Assembly: GCA_002427975.1 (NCBI GenBank)
Contig: DIZT01000217.1
Span: 1-7,369, forward strand
Length of the DNA stretch: 7,369 bases
Direction: 5' to 3'
Source of the DNA: Micrococcaceae bacterium UBA6021
GTDB taxonomy: Bacteria > Actinomycetota > Actinomycetes > Actinomycetales > Micrococcaceae
Below the pieces are notes generated by a model, which saw only the letters and a list, made by a program, of their open reading frames with translations, made no database searches and was not told where the DNA came from. Position numbers and translations under genes: made by a program. Each line of letters opens with the position of its first letter. The stretch's first letter is position 1. Below, one piece after another: positions 1 to 6,018 of this stretch.

Positions 1-266
1 AGCTGGCCCTGGTAGATCACCAGGTCGCCGGCGGCTTTCGCGATGCGCGAATCCACGAATTCCAAGGACTGCTGAACCCGGGCCGCCTCGGCTTCGAGGG
101 CGGCCTTCTTGTCGTCGAGCTCATCGGCATGCGCCACCGGGGCTGACGCCCCCATGCTGACGGCGAGGAGCAGTGCCAGGACGCCGCTGATCAGGCCGGC
201 GCGGCGGCCAGCAGGTCGCCGGCGTTCGGCCCGGTGCCGGGGCGCAGTTCGGTGCAATTCGTTCAT
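1..266 (-). CDS. Secreted coiled-coil protein, probable FtsEX-controlled peptidoglycan hydrolase (3' end cut by window)
   Basis: Only the first 88 codons are present; the gene runs off the left edge. It starts at ATG 266-264, with an AAGGA ribosome binding site six nt upstream. Residues 1-23 are very Arg-rich, 24-40 are hydrophobic (LISGVLALLLAVSMG) and an APVAHA|DE signal peptidase site lies near residue 47. From residue 50 the mature chain is charged and heptad-like (DDKKAALEAEAARVQQSLEF), typical of a coiled coil. In actinobacteria and firmicutes the gene after ftsX often encodes a secreted hydrolase (CwlO, RipC or M23 type) whose N-terminal coiled coil docks on the FtsX extracellular domain. 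The 27-nt spacing to ftsX fits that role. The catalytic domain lies outside the window, so M23 versus NlpC/P60 cannot be decided. An RR pair at residues 21-22 before the hydrophobic core leaves Tat export possible. The secreted coiled-coil call is firm; the enzyme class is inferred from position. Confidence 0.8.
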   Translation of the reverse strand, partial: MNELHRTAPRHRAERRRPAGRRAGLISGVLALLLAVSMGASAPVAHADELDDKKAALEAEAARVQQSLEFVDSRIAKAAGDLVIYQGQ

Positions 267-293
267 CACGATTCCTTGTTCGGTTTGCACAGC

Positions 294-1208
294 CTAAACC
301 TTCAAATATCTGCGCAAGGTCAAGAGAGACGAAATTCCTGCCAAAGATCCGCCAAGGATCAGCAAGGCCGGCGCAAGAATGAGCGTCTGGCCCGGCGAGA
401 TAAACGCCGTGTCCGGATACTGCTTGGACAGATATTCGCCCAGGAAGAAGTGCGCCACCGCCCACAGTGTGCCGGATGCCAGGGCGGCACCGATCACCGC
501 CGCAATCACGCCTTCGAGGATGAACGGCAGCTGGATCACGATCTTGGACGCGCCGACCAGGCGCATGATCCCTGTTTCGCGGCGTCGGCTGAAGGCTGAG
601 AGCCGGATGGTAGTGGCGATCAGGAGGATGGCGCAGACAATCATCACACCGGCGATGCTGACCGCCACCAGGGAAGCGGCATTCATGGCCGAGAAGAGCC
701 GCTCCAGCAGCTGGCGCTGGTCAATGACCGTTTCCACGCCCGGCTGAGAGGAGAACGTCTCGCTGATGATCTGGTACTTTTCCGGATCCTTCATGTTGAT
801 CCGGAAGGAGGCGGGCAGCTGGTCCGGCGTGACGGAGTCGACGATCGGAGAATTGGAGAACTGCTCCTTGAAGTGCTTGTAGGCCTCGTCCTTGGACTCG
901 AACTGGAAATCATTGACGTACTGGGCCACGGCGGGTGATGCGAGCAGTGTCTTCAGGTTCTCCTGCTGCTCCGGGGTGACCGGCCCTGTGGCGCAACCGG
1001 CCGCCGTCGAACCGTCACTGCAAAGGAAGATGGCAACCTGGACTTTGTCGTACCAGTAGCCCTTCATCTGGTTGATCTGGAGCTGCAGCATGCCTGCAGC
1101 ACCCACGAACGTCAGTGAGACGAAGGTGACCAGGATGACCGAAACCACCATGGTGATGTTGCGCCGCAGTCCGCTGCCGATCTCACCGAGGATAAAGGCG
1201 AGCCTCAT
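294..1208 (-). CDS. ftsX: Cell division protein FtsX (membrane subunit of FtsEX)
   Basis: This 304-residue membrane protein pairs with FtsE and passes its ATPase cycle to a cell-wall hydrolase outside the cell. Four membrane helices are visible: about residues 18-40, 178-203, 226-254 and 274-297. The extracytoplasmic domain (about 44-172) lies between helices 1 and 2, as in the FtsX family. The stretch [14 protein letters not shown] (208-221) after helix 2 is the typical FtsX/MacB-type cytoplasmic segment facing the ATPase. The extracellular domain has two cysteines nine residues apart (C63, C72) that could form a disulfide. The length is normal for actinobacterial FtsX. The ATG overlaps the ftsE stop (ATGA, 1205-1208), and a strong GGGGAGGAG ribosome binding site lies 7 nt upstream, inside ftsE. 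It is co-transcribed with ftsE and probably with the hydrolase gene that follows. Confidence 0.96.
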   Translation of the reverse strand: MRLAFILGEIGSGLRRNITMVVSVILVTFVSLTFVGAAGMLQLQINQMKGYWYDKVQVAIFLCSDGSTAAGCATGPVTPEQQENLKTLLASPAVAQYVNDFQFESKDEAYKHFKEQFSNSPIVDSVTPDQLPASFRINMKDPEKYQIISETFSSQPGVETVIDQRQLLERLFSAMNAASLVAVSIAGVMIVCAILLIATTIRLSAFSRRRETGIMRLVGASKIVIQLPFILEGVIAAVIGAALASGTLWAVAHFFLGEYLSKQYPDTAFISPGQTLILAPALLILGGSLAGISSLLTLRRYLKV

Positions 1209-1999
1209 CGCTGCTCCTCCCCTGTGCCGGGATCGCGGTCCTCTAATGCGGGCGGCTGGGCTTCGTCCCGGCCACTGGCGTCCTTGAGCCTGCGGGACTG
1301 GCCCACCACCGGGATCATGGAGGTGTACAACGCCTTGGCCTCGTCGCGGATCACTATGCCGTTCTTGAGCTCCACAACGCGCTTGCGCATCTCATTGACG
1401 ATGTCGTCATCATGAGTGGCCATGACCACCGTGGTGCCGTTCTGGTTGATCTTGTCCAGTACGCCCATGATGCCCATTGACGTGGTGGGGTCCAGGTTGC
1501 CGGTGGGTTCGTCGGCGAGGAGGATCCCTGGGCGGTTGACTACCGCGCGGGCAATGGCCACACGCTGCTGCTCGCCGCCGGACAGCTCATGGGGAAGGCG
1601 GTTTTCCTTCCCTTCCAAGCCAACAGTCTTGAGGACTTCGGGGACGGTGTCGCGGATGACGCTGCGGCTCTTGCCGATAACCTGCATCGCGAAGGCAACG
1701 TTGGCGAACACGCTCTTCTGCGGAAGGAGCCGGAAGTCCTGGAACACCACGCCGATGCCGCGGCGGAGCCTGGGCACGCGCCAGCTGGAGATCTTGGCGA
1801 CGTTCTGCCCGGCCACGTACACCGCGCCGGAGGAGGCCCGGTCCTCCTTCAGCACCAGCCGCAGGAAGGTGGACTTTCCGGAGCCGGAAGCGCCCACAAG
1901 GAAGGCAAATTCACCACGGTCAATCTCAAGGCTGACATCGTCCAGCGCAGGCCGGGCCGTCTGGTTGTAGACCTTGGTGACATTTTCGAATCGGATCAT
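1205..1999 (-). CDS. ftsE: Cell division ATP-binding protein FtsE
   Basis: This is the 264-residue cytoplasmic ABC ATPase of the FtsEX complex. All ABC motifs are in order: Walker [10 protein letters not shown] (36-44), Q-loop Q87 in [10 protein letters not shown], signature LSGGEQQR (139-146), Walker B ILLADEP (159-165), D-loop NLD (168-170) and switch histidine H196 in [10 protein letters not shown] chose ATG 1999-1997 ([11 protein letters not shown]) because FtsE homologues begin there. The frame is open for 21 more codons up to an ATG at 2062, but those residues resemble nothing in the family and include C and W residues typical of untranslated sequence. The ribosome binding site is modest (AGGG repeats just upstream). 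About 35 charged, Pro/Asp/Glu-rich residues extend the C-terminus beyond the roughly 229 residues usual for FtsE. The stop overlaps the ftsX start by 4 nt. Confidence 0.96.
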   Translation of the reverse strand: MIRFENVTKVYNQTARPALDDVSLEIDRGEFAFLVGASGSGKSTFLRLVLKEDRASSGAVYVAGQNVAKISSWRVPRLRRGIGVVFQDFRLLPQKSVFANVAFAMQVIGKSRSVIRDTVPEVLKTVGLEGKENRLPHELSGGEQQRVAIARAVVNRPGILLADEPTGNLDPTTSMGIMGVLDKINQNGTTVVMATHDDDIVNEMRKRVVELKNGIVIRDEAKALYTSMIPVVGQSRRLKDASGRDEAQPPALEDRDPGTGEEQR

Positions 2000-2094
2000 G
2001 GCCCTAATTACCCTGCAGGGCACGGCTGTTGCAGCCCAGATCTGCAGCCGGCGCACGGGCATTCGTTTGGGGGAAGTAGAGCTCCGGCCCCTCG

Positions 2095-2100
2095 ACTATA
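2095..2100 (-). promoter_or_regulatory. Possible -10 box (TATAGT) for ftsEX
   Basis: On the minus strand TATAGT matches the TANNNT form of an actinobacterial housekeeping -10 element. It lies about 96 nt before the chosen ftsE start, within the only intergenic stretch between prfB and ftsE. No convincing TTGACA-like -35 is seen 16-18 nt upstream, where the bases are A-rich. A start about seven nt downstream would give a leader of roughly 90 nt. This is weak evidence from one short motif plus position. Confidence 0.3.
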
Positions 2101-2102
2101 CG

Positions 2103-2122
2103 CAGCCTTTTGGCTGGTTTTT
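2103..2122 (+). terminator. Short hairpin plus T-run, oriented as a plus-strand terminator
   Basis: Read on the plus strand, CAGCC-TTTT-GGCTG (2103-2116) forms a five-base-pair stem with a four-base loop. It is followed by GG and then five T (2118-2122; the first G pairs in the stem). That is the layout of a small intrinsic terminator. It faces against the genes, so it would stop antisense transcripts rather than prfB mRNA. On the minus strand the same hairpin is preceded by A residues and has no T-run after it. The stem is short, so the call is tentative. Confidence 0.35.
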
Positions 2123-2152
2123 GGGGGTTCCGGGGGTGTGTCGCGCGATCAG

Positions 2153-2167
2153 GCCTACCGGGTAGGC
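2153..2167 (-). other. Perfect GC-rich hairpin just after the prfB stop
   Basis: GCCTAC-CCG-GTAGGC (minus strand) is a perfect six-base-pair inverted repeat with a three-base loop, starting seven nt past the prfB stop codon. No T-run follows on the minus strand. It is therefore not a classical intrinsic terminator, but it could protect the prfB 3' end or be a weak, actinobacterial-style T-less terminator. The function is inferred from position only. Confidence 0.4.
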
Positions 2168-2174
2168 ACCGCCG

Positions 2175-3293
2175 CTACGACTTCTCGGCGTTGCGGTTGT
2201 CAGTGCGCCAGCGGATCCCGGCGTCGATGAAGTCGTCAATTTCGCCGTCGAACACTGCAGAGGTGTTGCCTACCTCGTGTTCGGTCCGGAGGTCCTTGAC
2301 CATCTGGTACGGGTTCAGGACGTAGGAGCGCATCTGGTCGCCCCAGGACGCCTTGACGTCGCCGGCGAAGGCCTTCTTCTCGGCGTCCTCCTGCTCCTTC
2401 TTCAAGAGCAGGAGGCGGGACTGCAGAACGCGCAATGCTGCGGCCCGGTTCTGGAGCTGCGACTTTTCGTTCTGCATGGACACCACGGTGCCGGTGGGGA
2501 TGTGGGTGAGGCGGACGGCGGAGTCTGTGGTGTTAACGGACTGCCCGCCGGGGCCGGAGGACCGGAACACGTCCACGCGGATCTCGTTGTCCGGAATGTC
2601 GATGGAGTCCGTGGATTCGATGAGCGGAATGACTTCCACCGCCGCGAAGGACGTCTGGCGGCGGCCCTGGTTGTCGAAGGGGCTGATCCGCACCAGGCGG
2701 TGGGTTCCGGCTTCGACGCTGAGCGTGCCGAACGCATACGGTGCTTTGACTTCGAACGTTGCGGACTTCAGGCCTGCTTCTTCGGCGTAGGAAGTGTCCA
2801 TCACGGTGGTGGGGTACCCGTGGCGTTCGGCCCAGCGAAGGTACATGCGCATGAGCATTTCGGCGAAGTCTGCGGCGTCGACGCCGCCGGCCCCTGCCCG
2901 GATGGACACCACGGCTTCGCGTTCGTCGTATTCTCCGGAAAGCAGGGTCACTACTTCGAGGTCCTTCAGGGACTTCCGGATGGATTCCAGTTCTGTGGCG
3001 GCTTCGCCCATGGAGTCGGCGTCGTCCTCGTCCTGGCCGAGCTCGACAAGCACTTCCAGGTCGTCGATCCGCGACACGAGCCTGTTCAGCCGCTCCAGCT
3101 CGGACTGGCGGTGCGAGAGGCGTGAGGTGATCTTCTGGGCCGCGGCGGGGTCATCCCACAGGTCCGGCTCGCCGGCGCGTTCGCTCAGTTCGGCGATGTC
3201 TTCCTTCAGAGCCTCAACATCGCTGACGCGCTCGATGGAGGTGTAGGTGGCGCGGAGGGCGCGGATTTCTGCGGAAAAATCAATATTGGCCAT
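2175..3293 (-). CDS. prfB: Peptide chain release factor 2 (RF2)
   Basis: RF2 is the cytoplasmic factor that recognises UGA and UAA stop codons in the ribosomal A site and triggers peptide release. At 372 residues it has the usual length. The class-defining SPF tripeptide is at residues 204-206 ([13 protein letters not shown]), and the catalytic GGQ is at 249-251 in [20 protein letters not shown]. The conserved [10 protein letters not shown] block sits at 131-140. SPF, rather than the PxT of RF1, makes this RF2. The frame is continuous from MANIDF through the N-terminal domain, so the programmed +1 frameshift known from E. coli prfB is absent. The start ATG 3293-3291 has almost no Shine-Dalgarno match. 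It lies 53 nt after the last Tad-cluster gene and 175 nt before ftsE. Confidence 0.98.
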   Translation of the reverse strand: MANIDFSAEIRALRATYTSIERVSDVEALKEDIAELSERAGEPDLWDDPAAAQKITSRLSHRQSELERLNRLVSRIDDLEVLVELGQDEDDADSMGEAATELESIRKSLKDLEVVTLLSGEYDEREAVVSIRAGAGGVDAADFAEMLMRMYLRWAERHGYPTTVMDTSYAEEAGLKSATFEVKAPYAFGTLSVEAGTHRLVRISPFDNQGRRQTSFAAVEVIPLIESTDSIDIPDNEIRVDVFRSSGPGGQSVNTTDSAVRLTHIPTGTVVSMQNEKSQLQNRAAALRVLQSRLLLLKKEQEDAEKKAFAGDVKASWGDQMRSYVLNPYQMVKDLRTEHEVGNTSAVFDGEIDDFIDAGIRWRTDNRNAEKS

Positions 3294-3302
3294 GGTTGTT
3301 TA

Positions 3303-3313
3303 AGCCTACGCTA
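3303..3313 (-). promoter_or_regulatory. Possible near-leaderless prfB promoter (-10 candidates)
   Basis: Two overlapping TANNNT boxes, TAGCGT (3313-3308) and TAGGCT (3308-3303), lie 9-14 nt before the prfB ATG. Transcription starting about seven nt past either box would give a leader of only a few bases. This would agree with the missing Shine-Dalgarno sequence. No well-spaced -35 is present; the only TTGACC (3350-3345) is too far away. The evidence is motif and position only. Confidence 0.3.
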
Positions 3314-3346
3314 TCCGGCCGGAGTGCCGGACTTCTCCAGTTCCGG

Positions 3347-3853
3347 TCAACGCGTGAGCCGGGAACGGGCCGTGGAGACAGCTTCGATCCTGATGCCATC
3401 CGGCACCAGGAAGTTCACCACCGGCGGGTGGACTTCCGCTGAGAGAACCACGACGGCGGTGGACCCGTCAGGGCTGCCGGTCGCCGCTGAAACGGCTAAT
3501 TCGTTGAACCGGTCCGACGCCGGGCTTCTGGCAATGAAATCGGCTGCAACGCTGCGGACGCGCCCTGACCCCAGCACGGCGGAGGGACTCCCTCCTTCTC
3601 CCCCGACCTCGCCTAACGTGTAGCTGTCGGCGGCGGCGAGCGAGGCGCCGTCGGCCAGGGACAGCAGCCGCTTGTGTTCAAGGTAGACGCTGGAGATGCC
3701 GATGACCACGGTGACCACCAGCAGGGCCAGCAGGACGTAGCCGATGATCATGACGATCATCTGGCCGCCCTCCTGCGAACGGCTGGAGCACTGGTTGGGG
3801 GCGTTGTTGCCAGCCTCCCGGCAGGTCGCCCTGGGCGCCGCCGTGGCTATCAC
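3347..3853 (-). CDS. TadE/G-like pilus assembly protein (Tad domain), last gene of the cluster
   Basis: This 168-residue protein has one membrane helix (about residues 32-55) followed by YLEHKRLLSLADGASLAAADSY (57-78). That pattern (a helix, then L-A-D-A/G-A-x-L-A-A) marks the N-terminal 'Tad' domain of TadG-like pilus proteins. The rest (about 80-168) is a small extracytoplasmic domain rich in beta-type residues. The start is GTG 3853-3851, overlapping the upstream stop as GTGA. A later start at M32 (MIVMIIGY) is possible but would lose the N-terminal segment with C11 and C22. The EGGQMIV stretch before the helix lacks the Glu+5 of prepilin peptidase substrates, so it is probably not processed. 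It resembles the small TadE-like proteins that follow tadABC in other actinobacteria. Its role is assumed to be minor pilus assembly or anchoring. Confidence 0.8.
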   Translation of the reverse strand: MIATAAPRATCREAGNNAPNQCSSRSQEGGQMIVMIIGYVLLALLVVTVVIGISSVYLEHKRLLSLADGASLAAADSYTLGEVGGEGGSPSAVLGSGRVRSVAADFIARSPASDRFNELAVSAATGSPDGSTAVVVLSAEVHPPVVNFLVPDGIRIEAVSTARSRLTR

Positions 3854-4335
3854 CGGAACCTGCCCACGAGTTGGGTGGACGAGGCTTCAACTTCGCTTGC
3901 TTTGAGCCTGAAGTCCTCGCTGAACGGAACAAACGGCAGCGACACAGTGAGGTTTACGGTGACGGTGACGGCCGTGCCAGCGGCATGGCAGTCCGCGGGA
4001 TCGCAACGGGTGGAGACACGTGCCTGCCCGGCATCGTGACCAAAGTCAGCCAAGGCGATGAGGGCCGCCTGTTCGGCGGCGGCCTGGGCCGACTGTGCAT
4101 CCGGCTGGGCCACGAAAACCTTCGCGGCCTGGTCAGCGGCGCCGACAACGGCGAAAGACCCGCCCTGGATCTGGCCCACGGTGATGATGAAGTACACCAG
4201 GGGGACCATCAGGAGCAGGGCCAGGAAGGTGAATTCGACCACCGCGGTCCCCTCTTCACGCGGCCCATCGCACAGCGCCTGCCGGAACCTCAGGTGGAGA
4301 CGGGAACGCAGGTTGTCAGGGTTGGATGGCCGCAT
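3850..4335 (-). CDS. TadE-like pseudopilin with intact Glu+5
   Basis: This 161-residue TadE-family protein is presumed to be a pseudopilin of the Tad pilus. The motif REEG|TAVVEF (26-35) matches the site where a dedicated prepilin peptidase cuts TadE/F proteins after Gly, with Glu at +5 (E34). A hydrophobic helix follows (about 36-55), and the rest of the chain should lie outside the membrane. A pair of cysteines (C111, C116 in RCDPADC) may form a disulfide there. The start ATG 4335-4333 overlaps the end of the preceding gene by 20 nt. It is supported by a strong GGAGG nine nt upstream. The stop is shared with the next gene as GTGA. Confidence 0.87.
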   Translation of the reverse strand: MRPSNPDNLRSRLHLRFRQALCDGPREEGTAVVEFTFLALLLMVPLVYFIITVGQIQGGSFAVVGAADQAAKVFVAQPDAQSAQAAAEQAALIALADFGHDAGQARVSTRCDPADCHAAGTAVTVTVNLTVSLPFVPFSEDFRLKASEVEASSTQLVGRFR

Positions 4336-4705
4336 GGCCCTTTACCTCCAGCAGGTCCCGGGGGCCGATCAGGCCGATGACGGGCATGGGGGCTTTGATG
4401 GTCACTTCCAGGGTCCGCAGGCCCTGGAACGTCACTTCGGCAGTGCTGATATCCTGCGCGAACTCTGCGTTCAGGGCAGTCCCGATCAGGGCCGCCGCCC
4501 GTTCCTCGGCATCCGACGCCCCACGGTCGGCGAGTGTTCCATAGCGTGCCCCGGAGGCGGCGGCGTCGATCAGCGCGTTGTGGACGTGCAGGACCAGGGT
4601 CAGCTGGATTATCGCCAGGAAAAACATGGTGAGCAGTCCGCCCACCATCACAAAGTCCACTACTGCGGAGCCGCGTTCGTCCCTGTGCCGGCTGGACCCC
4701 GCCAT
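4316..4705 (-). CDS. TadE-like pseudopilin with Asp in place of Glu+5
   Basis: This 129-residue TadE-family protein has a short basic N-terminus, then DERG|SAVVDF (9-18). A membrane helix follows (about 18-40), then the family's ALIDAAASGARYG (44-56), and a small extracytoplasmic domain to residue 129. The processing-site pattern is clear, but the residue at +5 after the Gly is Asp17 instead of Glu. The start ATG 4705-4703 lies 3 nt after the preceding stop with an AGTAGGAC ribosome binding site. The gene ends inside the next one. It is a likely minor pilin or pilus-biogenesis pseudopilin; whether it is cleaved is unknown. Confidence 0.87.
   Translation of the reverse strand: MAGSSRHRDERGSAVVDFVMVGGLLTMFFLAIIQLTLVLHVHNALIDAAASGARYGTLADRGASDAEERAAALIGTALNAEFAQDISTAEVTFQGLRTLEVTIKAPMPVIGLIGPRDLLEVKGHAAIQP
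4345..4349 (-). promoter_or_regulatory. GGAGG ribosome binding site fixing the start of the second TadE-like gene
   Basis: On the minus strand GGAGG sits nine nt before ATG 4335-4333, inside the coding end of the preceding gene. It is among the best Shine-Dalgarno matches in the window. It supports the start that produces a 20-nt gene overlap rather than a downstream start. Confidence 0.7.
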
Positions 4706-4708
4706 GTC

Positions 4709-4975
4709 CTACTTTCCGACCTTGTCCATGGCCTGGTTGAACATCGTTTCGAGCGCCGGTCCGGCGAGAGCCAACAAGGCTGCCACCAGAACTGCGGACA
4801 TCAGGGTGATCATCACCCAACCTGGCACGTCGCCACGTTCCGGGTGGTCCCGGGCAGGCGCGTCGGGACCTTTCCGTGCGTAGCTCCGGCCTGAAGCAGC
4901 CTCGCTTGTCCATGCCCACAGGCCCGACAGCAACGCAAGGAGCAGAACGCCGCTCGTGATTCCCAGTTTCTTCAT
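4709..4975 (-). CDS. Small two-helix protein in the Flp pilin position
   Basis: I do not recognise a named family for this 88-residue protein (start ATG 4975-4973, MKKLGITSG). It has an N-terminal hydrophobic segment (about 6-23), which could be a signal peptide or membrane anchor. A polar linker rich in Arg, Lys and Pro follows (24-46), then ERGDVPGW (46-53), a second helix (about 53-72) and a short tail ending ALETMFNQAMDKVGK. The ERG-x start of the second helix resembles the DERG|S of the next gene, and the tail resembles the end of Flp pilins. However, the Glu+5-Tyr of Flp is replaced by Trp53. The slot between tadC and tadE and the small size suggest a pilin or pilin-associated subunit. 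The frame stays open up to an ATG at 5074, two nt after the tadC stop, which would add 33 His-rich residues. I prefer the shorter form because MKK plus a hydrophobic core looks like a real N-terminus. Confidence 0.65.
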   Translation of the reverse strand: MKKLGITSGVLLLALLSGLWAWTSEAASGRSYARKGPDAPARDHPERGDVPGWVMITLMSAVLVAALLALAGPALETMFNQAMDKVGK

Positions 4976-5000
4976 TTCGGTCCCATTCAGTGTGTGAGTG

Positions 5001-5036
5001 ATGTGGTGTACGTGATACGGGTGGTGTACGTGATGC
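5001..5036 (-). repeat. Two copies of an 18-bp tandem repeat in the C/A-rich leader of the small pilin-slot gene
   Basis: A 14-base identical core, GTGGTGTACGTGAT on the plus strand, occurs at 5003-5016 and 5021-5034 with an 18-base period. Looser GTG-rich copies flank it. Of the 80 plus-strand bases 4991-5070, 64 are G or T, so the transcript is C/A-rich and should fold poorly. If the upstream ATG at 5074 were used, each unit would encode a six-residue His-rich step (HHVHHP, YHVHHI). The repeat is directly visible; its function is unknown. Confidence 0.8.
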
Positions 5037-5076
5037 GGGCGGTGAGGGGATGTGGGTGCTGGGGTGATGTTCATGG

Positions 5077-6018
5077 CTACAGTCCAAGACTGATGGCCGC
5101 GATGCCGGGGAAAACCGCGAACACCACGGTTAAAGGAAGGACACCAAAGACCAAAGGAACCATCATGGCGATTTCCTTCCTGCCCGCCGACTCCATGAGG
5201 TCCCGTTTTGCGGTGTCCCGGACGTCCTGGGCCTGAGCCCTCAGGACGTCCGCCAGGGGTGTGCCGCGCTCGACCGCCACGATGATGCCATCGACAAACC
5301 TGACCAGCGGGCCAAGGTCTGTCCTGGCGGAGAATTCCTGCAGCGCTTCCACCAACGGTTTCCCGGCTCTGGTCTCAGCGAGGATCTTGGAGAACTCCTT
5401 GGCGAGTTCTCCGCGCGCACTGCGGCAAACGCGGTCCAGCGCCCCCGTGGCACTTTCACCGGCACCGACAGCCAGCGCCATGAGCTCGGCGAGGCTGGGG
5501 AACTCCGCCATCATCCGGGACTCCCGCCTGCTGATCTGTACGCCCAACCAGAAGTCACGGAACAGAAAGCCGCCGAGAGCGCTTCCGACGATGGCCACAA
5601 CTGCGAGGAATGGACTGAACCGGCCGGCCACTGCACTCAGAACCACCGCCGCCAGTGCGGCGGCGAAACCCGCGGCGGCCCAGAGGAGCTGCTCGGCCCG
5701 GAAATCAACCGGTGATTTGTTGATGCCTGCTTGGGCCAGCCTGCGGGTGAGCGCCTTTGACCCGAGGTTCAGCTTCCCCAGGGCGGCGAGTCCGTCGTGA
5801 AGCAGGGGACGTATGATCCGCTCCAACGGCCCGAACGGTGTGGCGTTCTGCCCGCCCGCGCGCAGCAACCGCGACTCAAGGTTCTGCGACTTCAGCTGCG
5901 GCTCAATACGCTCGACAAAGGTGAGCGGCCGCATGAAGGGCAAACGGACAAACAGCAGCCAGAGGCCCGTTCCTAGGACGATGCCCCAGATGATGGCGGC
6001 CGCAGAGATGCCGTTCAT
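5077..6018 (-). CDS. tadC: Tad pilus inner-membrane platform protein TadC
   Basis: TadC is one of two polytopic proteins that form the membrane platform on which the TadA ATPase drives pilus assembly. The 313-residue chain has an N-terminal helix (about 5-24), a cytoplasmic stretch, a helical pair (about 112-131 and 136-155), then a T2SS-F/GspF-type domain (about 165-275). A final hydrophobic segment (about 284-311) closes the chain. Family hallmarks are the EFPSLAELMALAVGAGES stretch (172-189) and DLGPLVRFVDGIIVAVERGT (234-253). The ATG overlaps the tadB stop as ATGA, with AAGGG upstream. The length is normal. The order after tadB, and the downstream TadE genes, distinguish it from other GspF relatives. 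Confidence 0.92.
   Translation of the reverse strand: MNGISAAAIIWGIVLGTGLWLLFVRLPFMRPLTFVERIEPQLKSQNLESRLLRAGGQNATPFGPLERIIRPLLHDGLAALGKLNLGSKALTRRLAQAGINKSPVDFRAEQLLWAAAGFAAALAAVVLSAVAGRFSPFLAVVAIVGSALGGFLFRDFWLGVQISRRESRMMAEFPSLAELMALAVGAGESATGALDRVCRSARGELAKEFSKILAETRAGKPLVEALQEFSARTDLGPLVRFVDGIIVAVERGTPLADVLRAQAQDVRDTAKRDLMESAGRKEIAMMVPLVFGVLPLTVVFAVFPGIAAISLGL

Noticed and set aside
2000..2062. N-terminal extension of ftsE from the ATG at 2062
   Set aside because: FtsE proteins begin at [11 protein letters not shown]. The 21 extra residues match no family feature and would overlap the probable 5' leader.
1589..2230. 213-codon plus-strand open frame opposite ftsE
   Set aside because: It is antisense to a complete ABC ATPase gene with all motifs, and its product has no family features.
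2277..3125. 282-codon plus-strand open frame opposite prfB
   Set aside because: It is antisense to a clear RF2 gene. The translation is Gly/Val/His-rich low-complexity with no domain pattern, as expected from the complement of GC-rich codons.
3314..3331. Inverted repeat TCCGGC-CGGAGT-GCCGGA between the Tad cluster and prfB
   Set aside because: The six-bp GC stem has no T-run, lies in a GC-rich stretch and overlaps the putative promoter zone, so a Tad operon terminator is not supported.
3345..3350. TTGACC as a -35 element for prfB
   Set aside because: It lies 31-36 nt from the candidate -10 boxes rather than the usual 16-19, and it overlaps the stop codon of the preceding gene.
4058..4894. 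278-codon plus-strand open frame opposite the TadE genes and the small pilin-slot gene
   Set aside because: It spans several convincing minus-strand genes and their junctions, and its translation shows no recognisable fold, signal peptide or ribosome binding site.
4972..4986. Four-codon mini-ORF (MGPK, stop) overlapping the start of the small pilin-slot gene
   Set aside because: It has no ribosome binding site and could easily occur by chance. It is visible but too weak to call a translational control element.
4290..5087. 265-codon minus-strand frame overlapping the small pilin-slot gene and the first TadE-like gene
   Set aside because: It is an out-of-frame shadow. The Arg/Pro/Gly-rich product lacks the membrane helices that the accepted frames encode, and it would start inside tadC.
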